DNA from: JAFAXD01 sp051985675
Lineage (GTDB): Bacteria > Pseudomonadota > Alphaproteobacteria > Rhizobiales > Xanthobacteraceae
Length of the DNA stretch: 64,000 bases
Direction: 5' to 3'
Assembly: GCA_051985675.1 (NCBI GenBank)
Contig: JBPYFJ010000076.1
Location: forward strand, 22,159 to 86,158
A program made the translations under genes and the position numbers. Numbering within the stretch: the first letter of the stretch is position 1; the number at the start of each line of letters is the position of its first letter. Below, piece after piece: positions 7,682 to 15,098 of this stretch. Under the pieces are notes generated by a model. That model searched no databases, had not been told where the DNA came from, and worked only from the letters and a program-made list of their open reading frames with translations.

Positions 7682-7876
7682 GCAAAGCGTCATTGCTTGT
7701 GGCCATCCTTCGAGACGCCCTCGCTTCGCTCGGGCTCCTCAGGATTAGGTCTGAGTTTGTTGCACGGGAGGAATCAGGTGTGAGCTTGTTTGACCGGTCG
7801 CGGCCACAGGCTCCGTCCTCATCCTGAGGAGCGACGCGTCTCGAAGGATAGCCACAAGCAAGGGGCAATGCTTTGC
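7682..7876. repeat. Long imperfect intergenic palindrome
   Basis: The ends mirror each other over some 40-50 bp. GCAAAGCGTCATTGC at 7682 pairs with GGCAATGCTTTGC ending at 7876, and GGCCATCCTTCGAGACGC pairs with GCGTCTCGAAGGATAGCC. Inner arms GGGCTCCTCAGGAT and ATCCTGAGGAGC lie closer to the centre. I remember palindromes with the CTCATCCTGAGGAGC core as dispersed intergenic repeats of Bradyrhizobium-like genomes. No coding potential seen. Confidence 0.6.
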
Positions 7877-7983
7877 TCATTCACAATTTCAAACAGCCCG
7901 CGCAGCCAACGCTCCGCCTCCCGGTGAAGCTGGGGCGCCGGGCCGCCCGTCATTCTCTTTTTCCCTTCCCCAAACGAGGGGGG

Positions 7984-8078
7984 TGGAGCGCCGAGACGGC
8001 GCTAAGCGAGTTCTATCCGCGCTCAAGGCGCGGAACGCACCCTTGCGATCGGGTGCGCCTGCGCCGTTCGGCGCTCCA
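7984..8078. repeat. Structured element with three-way-junction fold
   Basis: An outer stem of 18 pairs with one bulged G joins TGGAGCGCCGAGACGGCGC (7984-8002) to GCGCCGTTCGGCGCTCCA (8061-8078). Inside are two independent hairpins: CCGCGC-5nt-GCGCGG (8017-8033) and CGCACCC-8nt-GGGTGCG (8036-8057). The overlapping open frames look like shadows of the repeat rather than genes. It could be a dispersed REP-like element or a structured RNA; there is no clear promoter or T-run terminator. Confidence 0.55.
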
Positions 8079-8274
8079 CGGCGGCGATTTTTGGCCGGAG
8101 GTCGCACACGTGACCGGTCATGGTGCCGGTGTTGGCGGTTATCCCCGGGCCCCCTGGGATCCTGGCTGCGAACCAGGCGTTCTCGGACGCCGCTGTTCCG
8201 CCCCGCCTCAGGATCGCCTCATGACAGCGCCCCTCATCGAGCGGAATGTACCCTCGATACGCTTTGCTTATTCC
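8079..8274. other. Intergenic, nothing recognised
   Basis: 196 bp between the structured repeat and the dmeR promoter. I see no gene, RNA or repeat that I can support. A short GC palindrome (CCCGGGCCCCCTGGG) is present. Confidence 0.5.
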
Positions 8275-8319
8275 TTGTCAATAATAAATATTATTAGATA
8301 GGATACCCCTCTATGCTAA
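8275..8319 (+). promoter_or_regulatory. dmeR promoter with overlapping RcnR-type operator
   Basis: A -35 TTGTCA (8275-8280) and a -10 TAGGAT (8299-8304) are 18 bp apart. The inverted arms TTAGATAG (8294-8301) and CTATGCTAA (8311-8319) flank GATACCCCT, giving the C-tract-within-palindrome layout known for RcnR/DmeR-family operators. Because it covers the -10 region, binding would block transcription of dmeR-dmeF. Confidence 0.65.
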
Positions 8320-8355
8320 GATCTTTGCTCGAATTGAACCAACGAGGGAATAACC

Positions 8356-8634
8356 GTGGCCCACACCATTCGCGAAAAGACCAAGCTGCTGGCGCGGGTG
8401 CGGCGCATCCGCGGGCAAGTGGAGGCGATCGAGCGTGCGCTCGAGAGCGAGATCGGCTGCGCCGACGTGCTGCAGGTGATCGCTTCGGTCCGCGGCGCCA
8501 TGAACGGCCTGATGGCCGAGGTGATGGAGGACCACATCCGGTTTCACGTGGTCGACCCGGCGCGCGAGCCGAACACGCAGCGGGCGCAGGGCGCGCAGGA
8601 GCTCATCGACGTGGTCCGTGCCTACCTCAAGTGA
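8356..8634 (+). CDS. dmeR: RcnR/DmeR-type Co(II)/Ni(II)-responsive repressor
   Basis: 92-residue all-helical CsoR/RcnR-family repressor that leaves DNA when it binds metal. The residues that define Ni/Co sensing in RcnR are all present at the expected numbers: His3, Cys35, His60 and His64. The start is GTG 8356 with GAGGGA six bases upstream. It overlaps no neighbour and lies 9 bp before dmeF, forming the dmeRF pair known from Rhizobium and Agrobacterium. The operator-promoter at 8275-8319 implies autoregulation. Confidence 0.9.
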   Translation: MAHTIREKTKLLARVRRIRGQVEAIERALESEIGCADVLQVIASVRGAMNGLMAEVMEDHIRFHVVDPAREPNTQRAQGAQELIDVVRAYLK

Positions 8635-8643
8635 GCTGCGGCA

Positions 8644-9627
8644 ATGAGCGAAACCTATCAGTCGCACGAGCATGTTTTCCTGGGCGCCGATCACGCGCAG
8701 GCCGAACGCCGGACCTGGATGGTGATCGGGCTCTGCACCGTGATGATGATCGCCGAAATCGTCGGCGGCCTGCTGTTCGGCTCGATCGCGCTCGTTGCCG
8801 ACGGCCTGCATATGTCGACGCACGCAAGCGCGCTGTTGCTCGCGGCGCTGGCCTATAACTACGCCCGCCGGCACGCGCGCGACGCGCGCTTCAGCTTCGG
8901 CACTGGCAAGCTTGGAGATCTCGCGGGATTCGCCAGCGCCGTTATCCTGGCGATGATTGCCTTGCTGATCGGCTACGAGGCGGTGCTGCGGTTCATCGCG
9001 CCGGTTCCGATCCGCTTCGACGAGGCGATACTGATCGCCGTCCTCGGATTGATCGTCAACGTCGCGAGCGTCCTGCTGCTGAGCGGCGGGGGCCACGATC
9101 ACGGGCATGCGCACGGCCACCGGTACACTCACGATCACGGGCACAGTCACGACCATGGCGATCATGATCGCGGTCACGACGCACATGAGCCCGCGCCCCG
9201 CGCGGCACACCGCGACAACAATCTGCGGGCCGCGATCATCCACGTGCTGGCCGATGCCGGCGTCTCATTGCTGGTAATCGTGGGGCTGTTACTTGGTCGA
9301 TTCTTCGGCTGGGTCTGGATGGACCCGGCCGTCGGGATCTGTGGCGCAGTGGTCATCGCAGCGTGGGCCTACGGACTCATTCGCGACACCGGTGCGATCC
9401 TGCTCGATATGAACCCCGATCAGGGCATGGCCGAGCGCATGCGCATGGTGATCGAAGTCGACGGAGACCGGCTCACCGATCTACACCTCTGGCGGCTCGG
9501 GCCCGGACATCTCGGGGCGATCCTGTCGGTTGCCACGACGAGCCCGCGCGGGCCGACGCATTACCGCCACTTACTGGAACGGTTTTCAGCCCTGTCGCAC
9601 GTCACGGTCGAGGTTCAGCGCAGCTGA
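8644..9627 (+). CDS. dmeF: CDF-family Co(II)/Ni(II) efflux transporter
   Basis: 327-residue cation diffusion facilitator that exports divalent metal in exchange for protons; inner membrane. It has six predicted membrane segments. The characteristic TM2 motif ADGLHMSTHASALLLAALAY (Asp53 and His residues) and the TM5 motif HVLADAGVS carry the transport-site acids. A cytoplasmic histidine-rich loop, about residues 149-186, has more than a dozen His in HD/GH repeats. Both motifs are typical of DmeF rather than zinc-type CDFs. It is co-transcribed with dmeR. Confidence 0.92.
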   Translation: MSETYQSHEHVFLGADHAQAERRTWMVIGLCTVMMIAEIVGGLLFGSIALVADGLHMSTHASALLLAALAYNYARRHARDARFSFGTGKLGDLAGFASAVILAMIALLIGYEAVLRFIAPVPIRFDEAILIAVLGLIVNVASVLLLSGGGHDHGHAHGHRYTHDHGHSHDHGDHDRGHDAHEPAPRAAHRDNNLRAAIIHVLADAGVSLLVIVGLLLGRFFGWVWMDPAVGICGAVVIAAWAYGLIRDTGAILLDMNPDQGMAERMRMVIEVDGDRLTDLHLWRLGPGHLGAILSVATTSPRGPTHYRHLLERFSALSHVTVEVQRS

Positions 9628-9715
9628 TTTAGTTGGGTATCTGCTCGGTCTAACTCGCACTAAGCAATTGCATTCAGCCGCTTTCGGATGGATGAATATC
9701 GATTCGGAGGCGCCC

Positions 9716-9991
9716 ATGTTTGCAGCACTCGCAAAACTTCGAGCCCGTGCGGCGTGGCAGGCATTGGCGCGGCTGGTCGGGCTCGCCGAGCCCGACGACT
9801 ACCGCAACCGCCCTCGGCGTCCCCCGGGTGATTGGCCGCTTCGGCGGCCCGCCCTGGTCGGGCACTGGCGCCGCAAGATCGGCGGCGGGGTGGAATGGTA
9901 TTGGGACGTCGCCGACCGCTCGGCCGCCATTTTGCCGTTCCGGCCGGTGCAACCGTCCGGGCAGGACGGCCCCTCCGTCACAGATACTTAG
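9716..9991 (+). CDS. Small basic protein MFAALAK-1, unknown function
   Basis: 91 residues from ATG 9716 with GGAGG (9706-9710) five bases upstream. The first codons and the C-terminal motif WRRKIGGGVEWYWDV match the protein at 10551-10925, which starts MFAALAK and has WRRNPGSGRLECRWSV, so the two are paralogues. The shared pattern is W-R-R-x-x-G-x-G-x-[VL]-E-x-x-W-x-V. There are no signal peptide or membrane segments; it is arginine- and tryptophan-rich. The 3' end overlaps the convergent regulator gene by 14 bp. Its place between dmeF and a second metal-type regulator suggests a metal-linked role, but that is inference. Confidence 0.55.
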   Translation: MFAALAKLRARAAWQALARLVGLAEPDDYRNRPRRPPGDWPLRRPALVGHWRRKIGGGVEWYWDVADRSAAILPFRPVQPSGQDGPSVTDT

Positions 9992-10244
9992 CGACCGCCT
10001 TGAGCTCGCGCAGCGGCGTGCGCCCGCGCGGCCCGGCGGCGGCGCCGGCGCGCTCGAGGCACTGCTCGATGTAATCGTGAATCAACGCCTTCTTGGCGTT
10101 TTCGATCGCGCGCTCGACGGCCTCGAGCTGCTGGGCGAGCTGCCCGTAGGGCCGGCCCTGCTCGATCATTTCGATAATTGTCTGCAAATGACCATCGGCC
10201 CGCTTGAGGCGCTTGACGACATCCGGATGTTGGTGGCGCGGCAT
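9978..10244 (-). CDS. CsoR/RcnR-family (NreA-like) repressor with altered metal ligands
   Basis: 88-residue member of the copper/nickel/formaldehyde-sensing repressor family; HPDVVKRLKRADGHLQTIIEMIE is the DNA-facing helix pattern. Aligned on DmeR, the sensor positions equivalent to Cys35, His60 and His64 are Tyr33, Tyr58 and Cys62, so the classical ligand set is not intact. His4, His6, His56 and Cys62 remain. It may sense another ligand or bind DNA constitutively. Start ATG 10244 follows AAGGAA. A perfect palindrome lies 10 bp upstream (10254-10275). It is transcribed away from the btuF-like gene. Confidence 0.8.
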   Translation of the reverse strand: MPRHQHPDVVKRLKRADGHLQTIIEMIEQGRPYGQLAQQLEAVERAIENAKKALIHDYIEQCLERAGAAAGPRGRTPLRELKAVAKYL

Positions 10245-10253
10245 CGGTTCCTT

Positions 10254-10275
10254 CCTATCCTCCTGGGAGGATAGG
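10254..10275. promoter_or_regulatory. Palindromic operator upstream of the NreA-like repressor
   Basis: Arms CCTATCCTCC (10254-10263) and GGAGGATAGG (10266-10275) form a perfect 10-bp inverted repeat around TG. A related half-site with a C8 tract (ATCCCCCCCCGAGGATAG) follows at about 10279-10296. C/G tracts inside short inverted repeats are the operator style of this repressor family. It sits between the repressor gene and a plus-strand promoter at 10309, so it could control both directions. Confidence 0.6.
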
Positions 10276-10308
10276 GCGGATCCCCCCCCGAGGATAGTGG
10301 ATTTGTGC

Positions 10309-10337
10309 TTGACATGGTCGTGTGCCGGACCTATCTG
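10309..10337 (+). promoter_or_regulatory. Sigma-70-like promoter reading towards the second small protein
   Basis: TTGACA at 10309-10314, a 17-bp spacer and TATCTG at 10332-10337. It lies just downstream of the palindrome and reads rightwards over 10338-10925. Confidence 0.45.
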
Positions 10338-10550
10338 ACGATCGCCACGCCGGAATCCGTCGGCTTGGCGTTCTGACCAACCCCCGCGAAGAGCACATGG
10401 GCAGTACCAGCTTTGGTGACGCCACCCGGTCGATCGGGCTCGCGGCGCCATCGAAAATCGAATGCGACCGCGGCAGCCGCCGCGTGAGCCTGGTGGCCCG
10501 CACCTAGCGGTCTCCTCGCTCGCCGGCTGCCCTGCGGCAGGAGGTGAGCG
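10338..10550. other. Leader of the second small protein, no supported gene
   Basis: 213 bp between the promoter and the MFAALAK-2 start. Short frames exist (for instance 10397-10507, 36 codons) but have no ribosome site or recognisable sequence. It would be a long 5' leader if the promoter at 10309 is real. Confidence 0.4.
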
Positions 10551-10925
10551 ATGTTCGCAGCACTCGCAAAATTTCGCGCCATCGACCGGACCACTTGGGT
10601 CCGCTACGCGGCCACGCGACCGGTCGGCCTGGTTGCGTCCAACGACAATCTGGTCCGGCCCGCGGCCTTGCGCGCGCGTTTGGCGGCGCGCTGGCGCCGC
10701 AACCCCGGCAGCGGCCGGCTGGAATGCCGGTGGTCGGTCGAGCCGGCCGGCGACGCATCCCGCGTGAACCCCGAGCCTTCCGAGCCCGTCGCGTTGCGCG
10801 ACCGGCAATGCCGCCGGATCCCGGCACACCCTTCAGGGCGCGCCGGATTGATGTCCAAGCGCGTCCAGAACGGCATCAAGCCCATCGGTCAGGGCCGCGG
10901 GTCCCGGCTGCAGGATCAACGGTGA
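10551..10925 (+). CDS. Small basic protein MFAALAK-2, unknown function
   Basis: 124 residues from ATG 10551 with the near-ideal ribosome site AGGAGGTGA at 10539-10547. The first twelve codons are almost identical in DNA to those at 9716, and the WRRNPGSGRLECRWSV block matches its paralogue. After about residue 75 the sequences diverge and the last 93 bp overlap the antisense 3' end of the btuF-like gene, so the true functional end may be earlier. No signal peptide. See 9716-9991 for the shared motif. Confidence 0.5.
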   Translation: MFAALAKFRAIDRTTWVRYAATRPVGLVASNDNLVRPAALRARLAARWRRNPGSGRLECRWSVEPAGDASRVNPEPSEPVALRDRQCRRIPAHPSGRAGLMSKRVQNGIKPIGQGRGSRLQDQR

Positions 10926-11627
10926 CTTGATCTCGACGACGCGGCCGTTGCGCACGGCCGGGATCGCGTTCCAGCCAGGGCGGTCACGGATCTTTTTCGG
11001 CACGACTTTCTTGCCGCACCATGAGGCAAGGATGACGTCGGGCGCCGCCGCAATCACTCGATCGGCCGCAACGATTCGATCCGTTGCGGCGTGGTTCGAT
11101 CTCAATTCCGCGAACACGTCATCGCCTCCGGCGATTTCGATCAACTCGGAGACCCAACAGATGCCGCTGATCAGCGGCTCATCCCATTCCTCGAAATAGA
11201 CCCTCGGTCGCGGCCGGCCGCGCACGGACGCCTTCACGTCGGCAAGGCGCGTCTCGTAGCGGCGCGCGAGCGTTTCCGCCTTGTCCGTCGCACCGACAAG
11301 CGCGCCAACGGTGCGGATCATCGCCAAGATGCCCGCGACGTCGCGTTGATTGAATGCGTGCACTGCGACGCCCGCGCGAACGAGCTCGGCAGCGATCGGT
11401 GCCTGCAGGTCGGAAAACGTCAAAACCAGATCGGGGCGAAGCGCGAGGATCTTTGGAATGTTCGCGGTGGTGAACGCCGAGACCCTCGGTTTCTCGCGCC
11501 GCACCTGCGGGGGACGCACGGCATAGCCTGACACGCCGACGATGCGGTCCTGCTCGCCAAGAAGATACAGGGTCTCGACCGTCTCTTCGGTGAGGCAGAC
11601 AATTCGTAACGGCGGAAACCGGCGCAT
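10833..11627 (-). CDS. BtuF-like cobalamin-binding protein without signal peptide
   Basis: 264-residue periplasmic-binding-protein fold of the BtuF/iron-siderophore class (helical backbone type). It begins directly at the first strand, PPLRIVCLTEETVETLYLLG, and has KILALRPDLVLTFSD (about 59-73) and the second-lobe motif APDVILASWCG. There is no export signal in the frame or just upstream, so the protein would be cytoplasmic, unlike E. coli BtuF. No permease or ATPase gene is adjacent. The link with cobalamin is inferred from family and from the riboswitch genes that follow on the other strand. Confidence 0.7.
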   Translation of the reverse strand: MRRFPPLRIVCLTEETVETLYLLGEQDRIVGVSGYAVRPPQVRREKPRVSAFTTANIPKILALRPDLVLTFSDLQAPIAAELVRAGVAVHAFNQRDVAGILAMIRTVGALVGATDKAETLARRYETRLADVKASVRGRPRPRVYFEEWDEPLISGICWVSELIEIAGGDDVFAELRSNHAATDRIVAADRVIAAAPDVILASWCGKKVVPKKIRDRPGWNAIPAVRNGRVVEIKSPLILQPGPAALTDGLDAVLDALGHQSGAP

Positions 11628-11869
11628 CGCTCAGAACTGCTCACTCGGACGTCGCGCCGCAGGAATGGAACAAGTCTAATGATGTTTCCATGCCACGGTA
11701 CGGGACCCCAACAAGTCGCAAACTTAGCCTGCCGCGACGCCGGGTAGCCTATCCGATTTGACGAATTGTGGTTGAGAAGTCACACGGTCGGAAGAACTTT
11801 CGATCGGAGCAGCACGTCCCAATGTTCTTTCGTTGACAGAGATCAACACTTCGTCTTCCACTGGGGCCG

Positions 11870-12069
11870 TTCAGGTGTGCCGGTCGCGTTGACCGGCCAA
11901 GAGGGAATCCGGTGCGACCTGCCGCTGCGTTGGCGGCATGTCAAATCTGGAGCTGCCCCCGCAACTGTCGGCGGTGAGTCCGTCTCCAACGTGCCACTGG
12001 GCTTTGCGCTTGCAAAGCTTGGGAAGGCGGAGATGGGCCAGGACCCGCGAGCCAGGAGACCTGCCTGAA
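11870..12069 (+). ncRNA. Cobalamin riboswitch 1 (ahead of the fused porin gene)
   Basis: All core elements occur in order. P1 arms TTCAGG (11870-11875) and CCTGAA (12064-12069) pair. Between them are AAGAGGGAATCCGGTG, GAGCTGCCCCCGCAACTGT, the AGTCCGTC segment, CCACTG, GGGAAGGCGG and the B12 box GAGCCAGGAGACCTGCC near 12049-12065. It should reduce expression of the downstream gene when adenosylcobalamin is plentiful. It lies about 370 nt before the porin start. Confidence 0.95.
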
Positions 12070-12435
12070 CACGTCATCCTTCCGGCGTGCGGGGCGCGCG
12101 CATGGAGCGGTCTTCCGCTGCGATGACACTGGGGTTGTCACGCGGATGGAGGGACCGTCATGCGATATCGTTTGCGCAAATTTTCCGATCAATGCGGCGC
12201 TCGCTGCTGCATCGTTGGCCCGATGCGGGCCGCTGCCACCGGTCGCACGCCTCGGGCTGCGTGCGGTACCGCCCGACCGCGCTGCACATCCCGCCGTCCG
12301 CCTGGATCGGTTGAACCGGACGGCGTGGCAAAATTGCATCTAGTCCCGGCAAAGAGGAATAGATCTAAGATTCCCGCTTTCTATTTGTATGGTCGGTCGT
12401 GTTTTCTTAGAGATCTCCCTGGGGCGTGGGGAGCC
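12070..12435 (+). other. Long leader between riboswitch 1 and the porin gene
   Basis: 366 nt with no gene I can name. A hairpin TGACACTGG-GGTTGTCA at about 12124-12140 and ATG 12160 with GGAGGGACC upstream are present. The latter frame is open into the porin but gives 92 residues with no family resemblance, ahead of the true signal peptide. A competing 65-codon frame starts at 12146. It may be the remnant of a riboswitch-controlled gene to which the porin has been joined. Confidence 0.45.
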
Positions 12436-14532
12436 ATGATGGGTGTGGGGGCGATCCGAAACCGCTGCGTTAAGAGCGCATGCGTTGCGGCAACTCTGTT
12501 TGCTGCTCCAGCGCTGGCGGCGGAGCTATCTGTCCCGATGCCGATGAAAGCTGCCCGAGCGGTCGTTGTCTCGGTGAATCCGCTCTACGATTGGACGGGA
12601 TTCTACGCGGGCGCGCATCTCGGCTACGCCTGGGGAAACTCGAAGTGGACGGAACAGCCTGACGGCCTCTCCGGTCCGCTCAACATGTTCCAGCGCTACG
12701 ACGCCTTCACCGGGACGGGAAGCTGGTTCGGAGGCGTTCAGGCCGGTTACGACTACATGCTCCCGAACCGTGTTGTGATCGGCGCCGTGGCGGATCTATC
12801 GGCCCCGAGCTGGCAAAGCATCAACAGCGTTTCCATCGGCGGTATCTCGACCTTCAACTCCCCGAGACTTGGTCAGGAGAGCTACAGCGAGACGGTGTTG
12901 GACATGGGCACCATACGAGGCCGCATCGGCTACGCGCCTGGTAACTTTTTGGTCTATGCGACGGGCGGCTTTGCCTGGGCCTATGACCAGCTGACGGTGA
13001 CCCAACTCGATAACAGCGGCACAACTGACATGCCGTTCCTGTGGCGGTTCGGCTGGGCCGCCGGTGCCGGCGTCGAGATGCCGTTGTCGCCTGGTTGGAC
13101 CGCCGGGCTCGAATACCTGTACACACAGTATGGTAGCAAGACCGCAGGCTTCGCCAACGCGGGTCAGACGTTCCAATCAAATCTGTCGCTGCAAGAGGTG
13201 CGCCTGACCTTGAACTATCGGCCCGGCTCCGACCAGAAGCCTGGAAACGCCGCTGCCTCCTGGTTCACCCCTTCGGAGGACCGCTTCAACGTTCACGGTC
13301 AGTCGACATTCGTCTGGCAGTCCTATCCGGCGATCAGATCGCCCTATGAGGGCCCTAACAGCCTTCCCGCCCGCGGACAGGGCCGCGAGACCGTCGACGC
13401 AACGCTCTATGCGGGTCTTCGGTTGTGGCAGGGCGCCGAGGTGTGGCTCAACCCGGAAGTCGACCAGGGTCACGGTCTCGCTGATACCCACGGCGTGGCG
13501 GGATACACCAGCGGCGAGTCCTACAAGCTAGGCTTTTCCTATCCGTACGCCCGTATGCAGCGCGCGTTTCTTCGGCAGACCATCAATCTGGGAGGCGACG
13601 CCGGCAAGGTGGATGCCGACATCAATCAGTTCGCTAACACGGTGACGGAAAACCGGCTCGTGCTGACGGTTGGAAAGTTCGGCATCGCCGACATCTTCGA
13701 TACCAACAAATACGCGAACAACCCGAAGACTGATTTTCTCAACTGGGCTCTGATCAACGCCGGAACCTTCGATTACGCCGGCGACGCCTGGGGCTACACT
13801 TATGGTGGAGCAGCCGAATTATACGTGGGTGCATGGACGCTCCGTGCCGGCGTCTTTGATTTGTCGGCAACGCCCGCCGGTGGAGACAGTCCGACTTCCT
13901 TCGGCCTCGACTCGCACTTTGACCAGTTCCAGCTGGTCGGAGAAATCGAGGAGCGGCACCAACTCTGGGGCCAGCCCGGCAAGCTCAAGATCACCGGATT
14001 CCTCAGCCGCGGCCGCGCCGGTACGTTCCAGAACGCCATCGATCTCGCGCAACAGACCGGGGGGCCCGCGGATATCACGGCCGTACGGACCTATACCAGC
14101 CGGCCGGGCGTAAGCCTCAACTTCGAGCAGCAATTGTCCGAAATAGTTGGCGTGTTTGCGCGCGCCGGCTGGGCCGACGGGAACGTCGAGCCGTGGGACT
14201 TCACCGATATCGACCAGACGGTGTCGGGAGGTGTCGCGATCAACGGCAAGCAATGGGGCCGGCCCGACGACACGATTGGAATTGCCGGAATCGTCAACAA
14301 CATCTCGGGTGTTCATCAGGCATTCTTCAACGCCGGCGGCTTGGGAATTCTCATCGGGGACGGGCAGCTGCCAAGCGCAAGCCTGGAGGAAATTTTCGAG
14401 ACCTATTACAGCTATGCGCTGTCGCCCGCGACCCGGTTGAGTCTCGACTATCAGTTCATCAATAACCCGGCCTACAACACCCAGCGGGGCCCGGTGAATG
14501 CCCTTGCGGTGCGCTTGCATGCGCAGTTCTAA
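12436..14532 (+). CDS. Fused outer-membrane protein: Omp25-like barrel plus OprB-type porin
   Basis: 698 residues. A signal peptide ends near residue 28 (APALA). Residues about 50-262 are an Omp25/Omp31-like eight-strand barrel (LYDWTGFYAGAHLGYAWG ... LTLNYRP). Residues about 275-698 are a carbohydrate-selective porin domain of the OprB family (VGKFGIADIFDTNKYANNP, FEQQLSEIVGVFARAGW, terminal AVRLHAQF with C-terminal Phe). ATG 12436 is used because the signal follows at once. Fusions of this kind are annotated as carbohydrate porins in related genomes. Here the gene sits under a cobalamin riboswitch inside a cobalt locus, so a role in uptake of cobalt or corrinoid across the outer membrane is a reasonable inference. 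Confidence 0.88.
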   Translation: MMGVGAIRNRCVKSACVAATLFAAPALAAELSVPMPMKAARAVVVSVNPLYDWTGFYAGAHLGYAWGNSKWTEQPDGLSGPLNMFQRYDAFTGTGSWFGGVQAGYDYMLPNRVVIGAVADLSAPSWQSINSVSIGGISTFNSPRLGQESYSETVLDMGTIRGRIGYAPGNFLVYATGGFAWAYDQLTVTQLDNSGTTDMPFLWRFGWAAGAGVEMPLSPGWTAGLEYLYTQYGSKTAGFANAGQTFQSNLSLQEVRLTLNYRPGSDQKPGNAAASWFTPSEDRFNVHGQSTFVWQSYPAIRSPYEGPNSLPARGQGRETVDATLYAGLRLWQGAEVWLNPEVDQGHGLADTHGVAGYTSGESYKLGFSYPYARMQRAFLRQTINLGGDAGKVDADINQFANTVTENRLVLTVGKFGIADIFDTNKYANNPKTDFLNWALINAGTFDYAGDAWGYTYGGAAELYVGAWTLRAGVFDLSATPAGGDSPTSFGLDSHFDQFQLVGEIEERHQLWGQPGKLKITGFLSRGRAGTFQNAIDLAQQTGGPADITAVRTYTSRPGVSLNFEQQLSEIVGVFARAGWADGNVEPWDFTDIDQTVSGGVAINGKQWGRPDDTIGIAGIVNNISGVHQAFFNAGGLGILIGDGQLPSASLEEIFETYYSYALSPATRLSLDYQFINNPAYNTQRGPVNALAVRLHAQF

Positions 14533-14686
14533 AATTCGAAAGAGCCTTGATTCATGACTGCTGCTTTATGACCGCCATGAGAGCGCGTCAGACGACGCAA
14601 CCAAGTAAGATCCCAATCTCTGCTTTCTGCGGCGCGCACAGAATTCGAACCATGTCGCCTGTGCAACTCCTTTCGCGGCCTTCGCA

Positions 14687-15098
14687 GTGGTGGCGGCTGA
14701 GGTGCTGCCGTTGTCTTCGGCGCTGCTCGTGGTCGCCGCTGCCTGGATCGTCAATCAGGCGATCGGCTTTGGCGCGCTCCATTATCCAATCGATGCCAAC
14801 ACGCTTGGCTGGGGCATAACCATTGGTGCCGCCGCGCTTGCCAGCACTGCCACCAGCGCCGCTGTAATGCGGCTCGCGCGGAGGACGGGCGCCCCCCCTC
14901 GCGCTCGGCCCGGCGCTGGTCGCGGCCTATGCGACCTACGAGTCGGTGCTGTTCGCGGCTACGCCTTTCCTCGGTGGCGAGGGTGCTTTCACTGCCACCA
15001 TCATCGTAAGGATCGGCGCACTCAACATCGTCTGGCTGATCGGCCTCGTGGCTGTGTCTGAAACGGTGCGCCTCCTGAATCCGTACCGACGCCATTAG
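14687..15098 (+). pseudogene. Frameshifted small membrane protein gene
   Basis: The upstream frame gives VVAAEVLPLSSALLVVAAAW, NQAIGFGALHYPIDANTLGW and a second hydrophobic span. After RRTGAP it turns into arginine-rich nonsense. Moving one base at the C7 tract (14892-14898) restores LALGPALVAAYATYESVLF, ATPFLGGEGAF and a last span before TAG 15096-15098. The joined product would have three or four membrane segments and about 137 residues. There is no good ATG in the first frame; GTG 14687 is the earliest, while ATG 14652 is in another frame. It may be a real pseudogene, a sequencing error or a C-tract switch. It lies between porin and riboswitch 2, so it probably belonged to the B12 regulon. 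Confidence 0.6.

Noticed and set aside
7873..8301. Open frames of 72-142 codons over the structured repeat
   Set aside because: They are created by the inverted repeat and the high GC; there is no ribosome site, and the RNA/DNA structure explains the sequence better.
10397..10507. 36-codon frame between the operator and MFAALAK-2
   Set aside because: No ribosome site, no paralogue at the other small-protein gene and no conserved pattern; kept only as leader.
12160..12435. N-terminal extension of the porin from ATG 12160
   Set aside because: The added 92 residues have no similarity to any family and precede a clear signal peptide that begins at 12436.
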